NCBI GenBank assembly: GCA_964383905.1 | Contig: CAYLJO010000077.1 | Span: 1 to 25,805, forward strand | Direction: 5' to 3' | Length of the DNA: 25,805 nucleotides | Source of the DNA: CAYLJO01 sp964383905 | GTDB taxonomy: Bacteria > Acidobacteriota > Blastocatellia > Pyrinomonadales > Pyrinomonadaceae | Shown: in pieces, positions 8,147-15,882 of the stretch | How the letters are laid out: each line of letters starts with the position of its first letter | How positions within the stretch are numbered: position 1 is the first letter of the stretch | Made by a program: the position numbers and the translations under genes | The notes under the pieces: model-generated | The model's database searches: none | What the model was told of the DNA's origin: nothing | The model's input: only the letters and a program-made list of their open reading frames with translations

Positions 8147-9280
8147 CTAAAAGCCGGCCGCTAACATACCGGCTTGGGGCGTTGACTCCTCATTCCTGAG
8201 TGATTCCACAACACGCATAATATGTTCGCCGCTTAACTCGGGAAACATCGGGAGCGACAACACACACTGCGCCTGCCGCTCCGCTTCGGGAAAGTCCCCG
8301 ACTTGATGCCCGAGCGAAGCGTAGGCTTGCTGAAGATGAATGGGGATGGGGTAATGTATGCCTGTCTGCACGCCCGACTCTTTCAACCTCTCACGCAACC
8401 GGTCGCGCCCCTCTGATTGCACCACATAGAGGTGATAAATGTGGCGCGCATAAGGCATCTCGCGCGGCAACTTGAGGCCACTATCCTCAAGCAACTGTGT
8501 GTAGCGTGCGGCGTGCTCCCGCCGCAGTTGATTCCACCGGTCCAGGTGGCGCAGTTTCACGCCGAGCACGGCACCCTGAATCCCTTCGAGCCGGAAGTTG
8601 TAACCGATCGTTTCGTGATAATACTTCCGCTCCGAACCGTGATCACGCAAGAGGCGCGCGCGGCGCGCAACGTCCGCATCATTAGTCACGACCGCGCCGC
8701 CCTCACCGTAAGCGCCAAGATTTTTGCCCGGATAAAAACTGAAGCACCCGGCACGGCCCAGTGCGCCGACCCGGCGGCCCTTGTATTCACTGCCATGCGC
8801 CTGCGCCGCGTCCTCGATCACGGTCAGGTTATGGCGCGCGGCGATGGCGAAGATCGGGTCAAGGTCAGCCGCTTGGCCGTAGAGGTGCACCGGCATCATT
8901 GCGCGCGTGCGTGATGTAATCGCGGCTTCAACCTTGGAGACGTCGATGGTATAGGAGACGGGGTCGGCATCGACAAAGACGGGAGATGCGCCTGCCGTCG
9001 AGACGCCTTCGGCGGTCGCGAAGAAGCTGTTGGCGGGCACAATCACTTCATCGCCTGGGCCGAGGCCACAAGCCATCACCGCCAGTTGGATTGCTGCCGT
9101 ACCGCTGTTAACACCGATGCAGTATCCCGCACCGATATATTCGGCAAAGGCGGCTTCGAACGCCTCCACTTCGCGGCCTAGCACGAAAGCTGTGGTATCA
9201 AACACGCGCTCGATCGCCCGGTTTATTTCTTCTCTTATGGATAAATATTGGGCGCGGAGATCGACGAAAGGAACAGTCAT
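8147..9280 (-). CDS. DegT/DnrJ/EryC1/StrS sugar aminotransferase (second copy, WbpE/WlbC-like)
   Basis: A 377-residue PLP-dependent sugar aminotransferase. VIEDAAQAHG places the PLP-binding Asp at 157 and FSFYPGKNLGAYGEGG carries the PLP lysine at 186; the PGKNLGA[YF]GEGG form is common in enzymes that make 3-amino sugars. The start MTVPFVDLRAQYLSIREEI closely parallels the other aminotransferase downstream (VPLLDLKAQYAAIRDEL), but the two differ throughout, so they are not a recent duplication. It lies 32 bases after the acetyltransferase and 24 bases before the oxidoreductase, making this trio the core of a UDP-3-acetamido-sugar pathway by analogy with wlbABC. The last residues after LPMFPELSGEH (a Glu/Ala/Gly-rich tail) are unremarkable. 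The ATG at 9280 lacks a strong ribosome binding site. Confidence 0.91.
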   Translation of the reverse strand: MTVPFVDLRAQYLSIREEINRAIERVFDTTAFVLGREVEAFEAAFAEYIGAGYCIGVNSGTAAIQLAVMACGLGPGDEVIVPANSFFATAEGVSTAGASPVFVDADPVSYTIDVSKVEAAITSRTRAMMPVHLYGQAADLDPIFAIAARHNLTVIEDAAQAHGSEYKGRRVGALGRAGCFSFYPGKNLGAYGEGGAVVTNDADVARRARLLRDHGSERKYYHETIGYNFRLEGIQGAVLGVKLRHLDRWNQLRREHAARYTQLLEDSGLKLPREMPYARHIYHLYVVQSEGRDRLRERLKESGVQTGIHYPIPIHLQQAYASLGHQVGDFPEAERQAQCVLSLPMFPELSGEHIMRVVESLRNEESTPQAGMLAAGF

Positions 9281-9312
9281 CGGTTAAAGTTGAGGGCAAG
9301 AAGTATTAAAAC

Positions 9313-9813
9313 TTAAGACCGATTCTTTTCACCCTCGGCCCTCATTCGTACCAGGTGGGCCGGATTGCCGGCGACAATAGACCCGGCCGGCACGTCTTTT
9401 GTTACCACAGCGCCGGCCCCCACGATGGAGTTCTCACCTATATTCATTCCCCCGAGTATGGTCGCCCCCGTACCGATGGATGCGCCACGCCGCACCACAG
9501 TCGGCTCGACTCTCCAGTCAGCTTCGGTCTGCAGCTTACCGTCAGCGGCGGTCGCGCGCGGGTACCTGTCGTTGATGAAATTGACGCCGTGGCCGATGAA
9601 GACTTCATCCTCTACGGTGACACCTTCGCAGATAAATGTGTGGCTTGATATCTTGCAGTTGCGCCCGACACGCACTCCCTTTTGGATCTCGACGAACGAA
9701 CCGATCTTAGTACCATCCGCGATCTCGCACCCGTACAGGTTAACGAAATGGTGGATGGAGACGTCGCGCCCTAACTTAACGTCCGCCGCGATCAGGCAGT
9801 AGTGTCCACGCAT
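9313..9813 (-). CDS. Left-handed beta-helix N-acetyltransferase (WbpD/WlbB-like)
   Basis: A 166-residue hexapeptide-repeat acyltransferase. Repeats such as IGSFVEIQKGVRVGRNCKI run through nearly the whole protein. The loop VNFINDRYPRA at 77-87 is a hallmark of UDP-2-acetamido-3-amino-2,3-dideoxyglucuronate N-acetyltransferases, where the Asn of this loop takes part in catalysis. The C-terminal GAVVTKDVPAGSIVAGNPA coil binds acetyl-CoA in this superfamily. The start is taken as the ATG at 9813, which overlaps the TGA of the tyrosine kinase gene by one base (TGATG), a typical translational-coupling arrangement; a TTG one codon earlier is also possible. With the flanking aminotransferase and oxidoreductase it forms an acetamido-sugar pathway. 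The product is probably a UDP-diacetamido sugar, but the precise sugar is inferred. Confidence 0.9.
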   Translation of the reverse strand: MRGHYCLIAADVKLGRDVSIHHFVNLYGCEIADGTKIGSFVEIQKGVRVGRNCKISSHTFICEGVTVEDEVFIGHGVNFINDRYPRATAADGKLQTEADWRVEPTVVRRGASIGTGATILGGMNIGENSIVGAGAVVTKDVPAGSIVAGNPAHLVRMRAEGEKNRS

Positions 9814-12218
9814 CAATTCGATCCGCGCGCCCCTACACTCGCGCCCGAGTCATCATCCGGTGATTCATCCGCGTAGTAGTACCTCGAATAGTAGCCGGCG
9901 TAATAGTAGTAATCCTGCGACTCGAGTTTGACATTATTGAGGACGACACCAAAAATGTGCGCGCCGACGTCAATCAATTGCTGCTTGGCGCGACGAACCA
10001 CCGCACGTGAACTGTGCCCGCCATGAACTACGAGCATGACACCGTCGCATATTGTCGAAAGGATTGAAGCGTCCGTAAATGAGATGGTGGGCGGCGAGTC
10101 GATAATGATATGGGTAAACCGTTCACTGAGCACGTTCAGGAGCTTACGCATTTCATTTGAGCCGAGGAGTTCCGCCGGGTTCGGTGGCACGGGCCCGGAA
10201 GTTAAGAATTTCAAGTTCGGAAGCTTGTCGTAAGTCTGCAGCAGTGCATCCAGATCCGACTCCCCTGAAAGGTAGTTCGTAACACCGTGGGTGTTAGGCA
10301 CGCCGAAATGGGTGTGAATGCGCGGGCGCCGCAAATCGCAGTCTACGATCAAAATCTCCGCGCCGGTTTGCGCAAGCATCACGGCCGTGTTGACTGCGGT
10401 GGTCGTCTTGCCTTCCGAGGGCTGGCTCGATGTCACCAGAATGCTCCTCGGCGGCTGACCCGCGGACGATAACAGTAGTGACGTGCGCAGGTGCCTGTAG
10501 GCTTCGGCGATGGGTGAGCGCACGTCATCAATTAAAGCAAGCGCGGTGGAATCATTCGCTTCACCTGCGGACGCCAGCCCCCTCGCCTTCGAATGCAGGC
10601 GCTCCGACCGGCTGGAAGGTATCAGCGCGAGTGAGGGTAAATGTATATAACGGTCTACGTCCTCGATGGACTTCACCGTGTCGTCCAAGTAGTCGAGCAG
10701 GAATGCCAGACCGATGCCCGCGCCGAGTGACAGCAGGAACGCAATAATGATATTGCGCGCCCGCGGCGGGCCGATCGGCGCACGCGGCAGGCGGCTCAAC
10801 TGCGTTACGCTGACGTTATTCCTCTTTAAGGTGTCAGTAGAAGTGTTCTCCAACTCCCGTTGGCGCTGCAGCAGGGTGTTTAAGTACTGCTTGTTGGTCT
10901 CAATCTCCTGGTCCAAAACGCTCAACTGTAATTGGGCTTGATTCTGTTGAGAGAATTCGCTGCGCTGCTGATTGTAAGCCTGCCTTAAACTGGCCTCTTT
11001 AGCCAGCGCCGCCTGGTAGCGCGACCCCATGGCCGCGATGACTTCTTTCGGAGCTTTTTCCAGAGACTCTTCAATCGGTTTGATCTGGTCCTCAACCTTT
11101 TTGACATCCGGCCACTCCGGAGTGTAGACCGTGAGCAACTCGGCCCGCTTCTGCTTTAACGCATCGAGCTTTTCCCGGAGCACCTGTATGCGCTTACTCT
11201 CCTGCACCTCAGGGACGGCGTCAGGATTGCTCTCTTTGGTCGCCGCTTCATAAATAGACTGAAGGTCCTTGCGCTGGTTTTCCGCGTCAAGAAGCTGTTT
11301 GCTAAGTGTTGCGAGGCGGTCGGCTGAAAGGTTCGCGCCGGGAGCAGTGGACTGGGGCAGGTTATTATTCTTTACGTAGTTGAATCGAGTCTCTTCCTGT
11401 TGATGTACCTTCTGTTGTAGTTCCTCAACCTTGCGCGCAATGATTAACCCAGCCTCCTGAGACCCTTCCGTTTCGCGTTCCCAGTTGTTGTAGACGAATG
11501 TCTTCGCATAGGTGTCGACGATCTTCTGTGCCATCTCCGGGTTGGTATGCCTATACTTGAGTACGACGAGATTCGTCTGCGCGACAGGCTCAACCGTCAG
11601 GCTGCCGGCCAACGTGTCTTCATACGGCTCCAACCCCGTCAACTCTTCCGGCGATAACTTCTCGCCCTGCACCTTGTTTTCACTAACCACCTGCAGCTCT
11701 TTGTCCGTCACCGGCGGTGCCGGCTGATTGGCTTTGTTCCCACGCGATACCAGCTTGCGTAGAGACGTGAACAGATTTGACTGAGACTGGTCACCAAAAA
11801 ACGCCGGGTTGTGCTGGAGATCAAGCGCCAGGGTCACCTGCCGCGCAAGCACGGGATTCTCCAGCAATTTGAGCTGCGTATTCCAGTACGCCGGATCCTG
11901 CTGATTTCCGGTGTTAATAACAATCTCTTTACCGGTTTTTAGGACGCTGTCCCGCTTCTGCTCGATCTGAATCGTTGCCGCCGCTTCATAGACTGACGGC
12001 ATCCGAAACATTTGAACAGTCACCAAAGAGGTGATCACGACCACGAGGCTAAGGATGATCCACTTCCGCTTGAGTATCACAAAAAGATATTCGCGCAGGT
12101 GAGTTGGCTCTACCGGCGACACGCCGTACGGTTTTGACTGGGCGATATCGCTCAGCGGACGATCCAGGCTGCGGTCCATGCCTGATAAGGGTAGTAAGCG
12201 GTTATCTTGAGACATCAT
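9813..12218 (-). CDS. Wzc-like polysaccharide co-polymerase / BY-kinase (Wzz + GNVR + CpsD-type kinase)
   Basis: An 801-residue inner-membrane protein that controls polysaccharide chain length and export and autophosphorylates on tyrosine. The first membrane segment is at about 53-71 (WIILSLVVVITSLVTV). A long, partly coiled-coil periplasmic part follows (about 75-485), with a Pro-rich SRLPRAPIGPPRARN before the second membrane segment (about 489-508). The cytoplasmic kinase has EAYRHLRTS (572-580; the EX2RX2R oligomerisation motif), Walker A SSQPSEGKTTT (597-607), Walker A' ILIVDCDLRRP (622-632) and Walker B HIIIDSPP (703-710). The C-terminal tail carries nine tyrosines in residues 770-782, the expected autophosphorylation cluster, followed by an acidic stretch. 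No Wza-like export gene or cognate phosphatase is visible nearby. It lies 99 bases after rfbD and is coupled to the acetyltransferase. Confidence 0.94.
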   Translation of the reverse strand: MMSQDNRLLPLSGMDRSLDRPLSDIAQSKPYGVSPVEPTHLREYLFVILKRKWIILSLVVVITSLVTVQMFRMPSVYEAAATIQIEQKRDSVLKTGKEIVINTGNQQDPAYWNTQLKLLENPVLARQVTLALDLQHNPAFFGDQSQSNLFTSLRKLVSRGNKANQPAPPVTDKELQVVSENKVQGEKLSPEELTGLEPYEDTLAGSLTVEPVAQTNLVVLKYRHTNPEMAQKIVDTYAKTFVYNNWERETEGSQEAGLIIARKVEELQQKVHQQEETRFNYVKNNNLPQSTAPGANLSADRLATLSKQLLDAENQRKDLQSIYEAATKESNPDAVPEVQESKRIQVLREKLDALKQKRAELLTVYTPEWPDVKKVEDQIKPIEESLEKAPKEVIAAMGSRYQAALAKEASLRQAYNQQRSEFSQQNQAQLQLSVLDQEIETNKQYLNTLLQRQRELENTSTDTLKRNNVSVTQLSRLPRAPIGPPRARNIIIAFLLSLGAGIGLAFLLDYLDDTVKSIEDVDRYIHLPSLALIPSSRSERLHSKARGLASAGEANDSTALALIDDVRSPIAEAYRHLRTSLLLSSAGQPPRSILVTSSQPSEGKTTTAVNTAVMLAQTGAEILIVDCDLRRPRIHTHFGVPNTHGVTNYLSGESDLDALLQTYDKLPNLKFLTSGPVPPNPAELLGSNEMRKLLNVLSERFTHIIIDSPPTISFTDASILSTICDGVMLVVHGGHSSRAVVRRAKQQLIDVGAHIFGVVLNNVKLESQDYYYYAGYYSRYYYADESPDDDSGASVGARGSN

Positions 12219-12317
12219 AAAGTTCGTGCCTTATTTGAAAGAGGGAAAACGTTAATCAAACAAGCATAATAATAATCGGAGACCGTCGATGTGGCAAACA
12301 GAACAGAGAATCTTAAC

Positions 12318-13184
12318 TCAACCGGTTGCCTCCGCCCGGCCAATTTTAACGGAAAAATCTCTGAGCGCATCCTTCCACGGGGGGAGCAGCGGCAGGCCAA
12401 TAGCCTCCGAGACGAGGCACCGTAATCGCGAGTTACGCGGGCGAGGGGCGGGCCTCTTCAGAGAGTCCACGCTCACGCATTCAACGATTGCGGAATCGCA
12501 CCCCGCCGCCCTCAGCGCCTCGCGTGTGAACTCTTCATAACTCGCCCCTTCGCCGCTATTGACTACGTGATAGAGACCCGGCACATCAAGTTCGGCCAAG
12601 TAACGTAAGCGCTCCGCCAAATCGTCCGCATACGTCGGTGTGCCATACGCGTCGCCGATCGCCTTCAGACGCTCGCCGCGCCTGGCGCGTTCGATGAGCG
12701 TACTTAGAAAATTTCTCCCACCAATGCCGAAGATAAAACCTGTGCGCACCACCATCGTGCGCGCGCAGGCGGCTTGCGCCCGCCGCTCACCCTCGAGTTT
12801 CGAGGCCGCATAGATGCTCTGCGGGTTGGGGTCATCGCGCTGCGTGTAGAAGCCATCTTTCTCGCCATCAAACACGTAATCGGTCGAAATCGTGACGAAC
12901 GACGCTGTGATCCGACGACTGCCCGCGGCGAGCGTCTCCACGGCGCGCGCGTGCACCGCGTAAGCGCGTCGCGGATCCAGTTCGCACACGTCCACATCCG
13001 TCCACGCCGCGCAGTTGATCACTGCTTCGGGTTGTTCGCGCTCGAAAATCCTCTTGACTGCCGCCTCATCTGTGATGTCGAGGCTCTGCCGGTCATATGC
13101 GAGGGTCTCATCGCCGTGCGCGCGGCAATATCTCGCTACGGCGCGGCCCACCATTCCGCCCGCCCCCGTCACCAGAATTTTCAA
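12318..13184 (-). CDS. rfbD: dTDP-4-dehydrorhamnose reductase (RmlD)
   Basis: A 288-residue SDR enzyme for the last step of dTDP-L-rhamnose synthesis: NAD(P)H reduction of dTDP-4-keto-L-rhamnose. The Rossmann motif TGAGGMVG is at 6-13; VTISTDYVFDG gives Thr101/Asp102/Tyr103, and YAASK places the catalytic Tyr125/Lys129. NCAAWTDVDVCE is the usual RmlD cofactor-side segment. The start codon is TTG at 13184: it gives the expected MKILVTG N-terminus, has GGAGG 10 bases upstream, and overlaps the rfbB stop (TTGA, 4 bases). The two genes are therefore translationally coupled. RmlA and RmlC are not nearby, so full dTDP-rhamnose synthesis needs genes elsewhere, or the pair serves a related dTDP-6-deoxy sugar. 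Confidence 0.91.
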   Translation of the reverse strand: MKILVTGAGGMVGRAVARYCRAHGDETLAYDRQSLDITDEAAVKRIFEREQPEAVINCAAWTDVDVCELDPRRAYAVHARAVETLAAGSRRITASFVTISTDYVFDGEKDGFYTQRDDPNPQSIYAASKLEGERRAQAACARTMVVRTGFIFGIGGRNFLSTLIERARRGERLKAIGDAYGTPTYADDLAERLRYLAELDVPGLYHVVNSGEGASYEEFTREALRAAGCDSAIVECVSVDSLKRPAPRPRNSRLRCLVSEAIGLPLLPPWKDALRDFSVKIGRAEATG

Positions 13185-14206
13185 CGTGCGCCGACCTCCG
13201 TCCCGTACTGCTGCGCATAATATTTACGGTAAGCGCCGCTCCGCGCGCGCCGCAGCCACTCGCCGTTCTCCTGGTACCAGCGGATCGTTTTCTCAAGACC
13301 GCTCTCCCAAGTTTCCTTTGGCTTCCAACCGAGTTCAGCTTCAACCCGCGAAGGGTCGATGGCGTAACGCCGGTCATGACCCGGACGGTCCTTTACGTAA
13401 CGGATGAGTGAAGAGGGCTTGCCCAAGGCATTCAGCACCGACTCGACGACCTCGATATTGCGTCGCTCGTTGCGCGCCCCGATATTATAGACCGCACCGG
13501 CGCGCCCCTTCTCTGTGGCCAGCAGGATGGCGCGGCAATGATCTTCAACATAAATCCAGTCGCGCACGTTGCGCCCGTCGCCGTACACCGGTATCGGCTC
13601 GTCATGTAGCGCATTAGAGAGGATCAGCGGGAGAAACTTCTCGGGAAACTGACGCGGCCCATAGTTGTTGCCGCAACGCGTGGTTACTGTATCAAGTCCG
13701 AAAGTATGGTGCGCAGCCCGCACCAGATGCTCGGCCGCCGCCTTTGATGCCGCATAAGGGCTATTCGGCGCGAACGGCGAATCTTCCGTGAAAAACGCCT
13801 CTTCGTCCTCCGGCAAACTGCCCATGACCTCATCAGTGCTGATATGCACGAAGTGGCGCACGCCGCATTCGCGCGCGATATCTAAGAGGACCTGCGTGCC
13901 CGTCACATTGGTGCGCAAAAACTGGTCGGCGGAAGTGATACTGCGATCAACGTGTGATTCTGCCGCAAAGTTGATGATCGCATCTGCTCCGTCGGCGAGC
14001 GCCGAGCGCACGGCGGCGCGGTCGGTAATGTCACCGCGGATGAAATGATGGCGGCGCCGATCCATACCCTGAAGATTATCTGGATTTCCCGCATACGTGA
14101 GTAGGTCGAAGTTCGTGATCTCACACGTAGGCATTTCTGCAAGGGCCAGCCTGATAAAGGCAGAGCCGATGAAACCCGCGCCGCCCGTGACAAAAAGATT
14201 ACGCAT
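13181..14206 (-). CDS. rfbB: dTDP-glucose 4,6-dehydratase (RmlB)
   Basis: A 341-residue extended SDR dehydratase that forms dTDP-4-keto-6-deoxyglucose. The N-terminal FVTGGAGFIGSAFIR is the NAD-binding motif. NFAAESHVDRSI (79-90) is nearly diagnostic of RmlB, ISTDEVMGSL provides the Thr124-Asp125-Glu126 triad, and SPYAASKA contains Tyr151/Lys155. RCGNNYGPRQFPEKFLPL and GDGRNVRDWIYVEDHCRAI also fit. AAGGA lies five bases before the ATG at 14206. It is the first gene of the minus-strand sugar run, with over 500 bases of non-coding DNA upstream that should hold the operon promoter, and its end overlaps rfbD. Confidence 0.95.
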   Translation of the reverse strand: MRNLFVTGGAGFIGSAFIRLALAEMPTCEITNFDLLTYAGNPDNLQGMDRRRHHFIRGDITDRAAVRSALADGADAIINFAAESHVDRSITSADQFLRTNVTGTQVLLDIARECGVRHFVHISTDEVMGSLPEDEEAFFTEDSPFAPNSPYAASKAAAEHLVRAAHHTFGLDTVTTRCGNNYGPRQFPEKFLPLILSNALHDEPIPVYGDGRNVRDWIYVEDHCRAILLATEKGRAGAVYNIGARNERRNIEVVESVLNALGKPSSLIRYVKDRPGHDRRYAIDPSRVEAELGWKPKETWESGLEKTIRWYQENGEWLRRARSGAYRKYYAQQYGTEVGAR

Positions 14207-14773
14207 GAGGTTCCTTGGAGAAGCGTCCGACAGTACTCACAAATGACTTATAATCGTGCGGAAAATCCTTGATAAAGATTCTAACTCCCGTGAATGCGCC
14301 ACCCGAGCAAAGTGCCAAAAGTATTCTTGAGTATAGGTTTGTAGCGAAGGGCTGTCAACGACACCCCGGTGCCGCACTGGCATTGACATAGGGCCTTGGT
14401 TAGCATACAAATCCATTTTGGTCACCTGTCCGCAGGGTAACTTGATGATCCTGTGAGGCGACACGGCCGTGTCGCTCAGGTTTTACTCTGGATTGCAGTT
14501 ATTGGCTTAAGCGCCTGGACCGGTGGCGCGCTCTACCAAATGCTCGTCATTGCGGTCGCTGTGGAGTGCTTCACCGCCTGAGCCCGTGTGCCTCTTTTCC
14601 TCGGGCACATAGTACAATCGAACGATCTGGAACTGTTTCGGTCCTCTCTTTATGGTCGCACGGGGAGCGTGCCTTTAGGGGAACCGTTGCTTGTCGATTA
14701 GTATCTGCAAAAGCACCGTACGCCGTTGCCAGTCGCGGCTATTTGGATATCTTTCGGAGGGTACCTGCCTCAA
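14207..14773. other. 567-bp non-coding divergent region between rfbB and the GH20-like gene
   Basis: No convincing gene lies here. It should contain the promoters of the sugar operon (minus) and the hydrolase genes (plus). It holds a perfect 18-bp palindrome at 14458-14475 followed by TCAGGTTTT, and a smaller GCGCC/GGCGC stem near 14511-14529. I looked for a sigma54-type GG-N10-GC element and for a c-di-GMP riboswitch core and saw neither. Short open frames on both strands lack protein-like composition. Confidence 0.6.
14458..14475. repeat. Perfect 18-bp palindrome in the rfbB/GH20 intergenic region
   Basis: GCGACACGGCCGTGTCGC reads the same on both strands with no mismatch. It could be an operator for a dimeric regulator placed between the sugar operon and the hydrolase genes. 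Alternatively it is a hairpin: on the plus strand a T4 run follows after TCAGG, which is weak support for a terminator. Confidence 0.5.
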
Positions 14774-15865
14774 ATGACACTGACTCGACTCTTATGCTCG
14801 CTTATCCTTTTAGCAGGGGTTTCCTCATACGCAACCAGCATTCAGGGCCGGGCCGGGCCAAAACGAGGGGAAAAATGGCGCGCTCTACACTTGATAGACT
14901 ATTCGAGTGATAGTGACCTGCAAGCGCTCACTCAAAACCTTCCACGGCTGGCGGGGATGGGCATCAACGTCCTGATCCTTGAGGTGGACTACAATTTTGA
15001 TTTCCAGTCGCACCCGGAGCTTCGTAGGGGAAACAACCCGATTACGAAAAAGGGAGCCCGCCAATTGGTTGAGAGCTGCCGAAGGTACGGCATCCGATTG
15101 ATCCCGGAGTTTCAGTCCCTCGGCCACCAGTCGTGGGGATCAGAAACTTTCCCACTCTTGGCCGTATACCCGAAGTTTGATTTAACTCCTGGGGCGTATC
15201 CCAACAATAAGGGTCTCTATTGCCGGGAGTGGGATCCGCTGAACCCGGACATTAATCACATCATTTTCAAGCTGATGGATGAGATCATCGATGCCTTTAC
15301 ATCCAATGCCCTTCATGTCGGGATGGACGAGGTATTCTTACTGGGATCCGAGCTTTCTCCATCAACCAAAGGGAGAAATCCGGCGATGCTTTTTGCCAAG
15401 GTCGCGGATGACCTTCATGAACACCTGGTCAAGAAGCGCCACGTCGAGATGCTCATGTGGGGAGACCGCCTGATTGACGGTAAGAAGTATGACTTCGGCG
15501 AATGGGAATCGTCCATGAATGGGACGGCCGCCGCCGTTGACATGATCCCGAAAGACATTATCATTTGCCCCTGGCACTACGAAAAAAGAGAGACCTATCC
15601 TTCCATCCCCATGTTTCTTGAAAAGGGGTTCCGAGTGCTTCCGGCAAGCTGGAACAAGGTGGACGCAACACAGGCCTTGATCGAGTATAGCCGAATGCAA
15701 GCGAGCCCGAAGCTGCTGGGGCATCTGTTCACGACCTGGGGAGTGAAAAAGGAAAGGCTGATTGAAGATCCGCCCCTTGTGGAAGGCTTAAAACTCCTTC
15801 GAGGTGATACCCAAGCCATTAATTTGCGCTCGATTCCGGAGCTTGGATCGCTCTATAAAAACTGA
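14774..15865 (+). CDS. Secreted GH20-like glycoside hydrolase (beta-N-acetylhexosaminidase-like)
   Basis: A 363-residue protein with an N-terminal signal peptide (MTLTRLLCSLILLAGVSSYA) followed by a TIM-barrel-like domain of the glycoside hydrolase 20 type. The key motif is HVGMDE at 181-186: GH20 enzymes use an adjacent Asp-Glu pair, here Asp185/Glu186, with Glu as the acid and Asp positioning the substrate acetamido group. Earlier barrel strands (GINVLILEVDY, YGIRLIPEFQSLGHQSW) fit the family. The N-terminal GH20b domain of classical enzymes is missing, so it is a compact version. The ATG at 14774 is preferred to an upstream TTG at 14726 because it gives a clean signal peptide; GGAGG lies 13 bases before it. 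Only 17 bases separate it from the GH16 gene, so the two are probably one operon. The substrate is unknown; a GlcNAc- or GalNAc-containing glycan is the family expectation. Confidence 0.75.
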   Translation: MTLTRLLCSLILLAGVSSYATSIQGRAGPKRGEKWRALHLIDYSSDSDLQALTQNLPRLAGMGINVLILEVDYNFDFQSHPELRRGNNPITKKGARQLVESCRRYGIRLIPEFQSLGHQSWGSETFPLLAVYPKFDLTPGAYPNNKGLYCREWDPLNPDINHIIFKLMDEIIDAFTSNALHVGMDEVFLLGSELSPSTKGRNPAMLFAKVADDLHEHLVKKRHVEMLMWGDRLIDGKKYDFGEWESSMNGTAAAVDMIPKDIIICPWHYEKRETYPSIPMFLEKGFRVLPASWNKVDATQALIEYSRMQASPKLLGHLFTTWGVKKERLIEDPPLVEGLKLLRGDTQAINLRSIPELGSLYKN

Positions 15866-15882
15866 GAGGTCGGAGGATACTG

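Noticed and set aside
12215..12400. Minus-strand frame between rfbD and the tyrosine kinase gene
   Set aside because: It overlaps the end of rfbD in another frame and lacks any recognisable sequence or start signal.
14237..14464. Minus-strand frame of 75 codons upstream of rfbB
   Set aside because: No ribosome binding site, no recognisable motif, and it runs into the 18-bp palindrome; composition is not protein-like.
14207..14773. Search for a c-di-GMP riboswitch or sigma54 promoter driving the EPS genes
   Set aside because: Neither a GEMM-like core nor a GG-N10-GC pair with the right flanks was visible.
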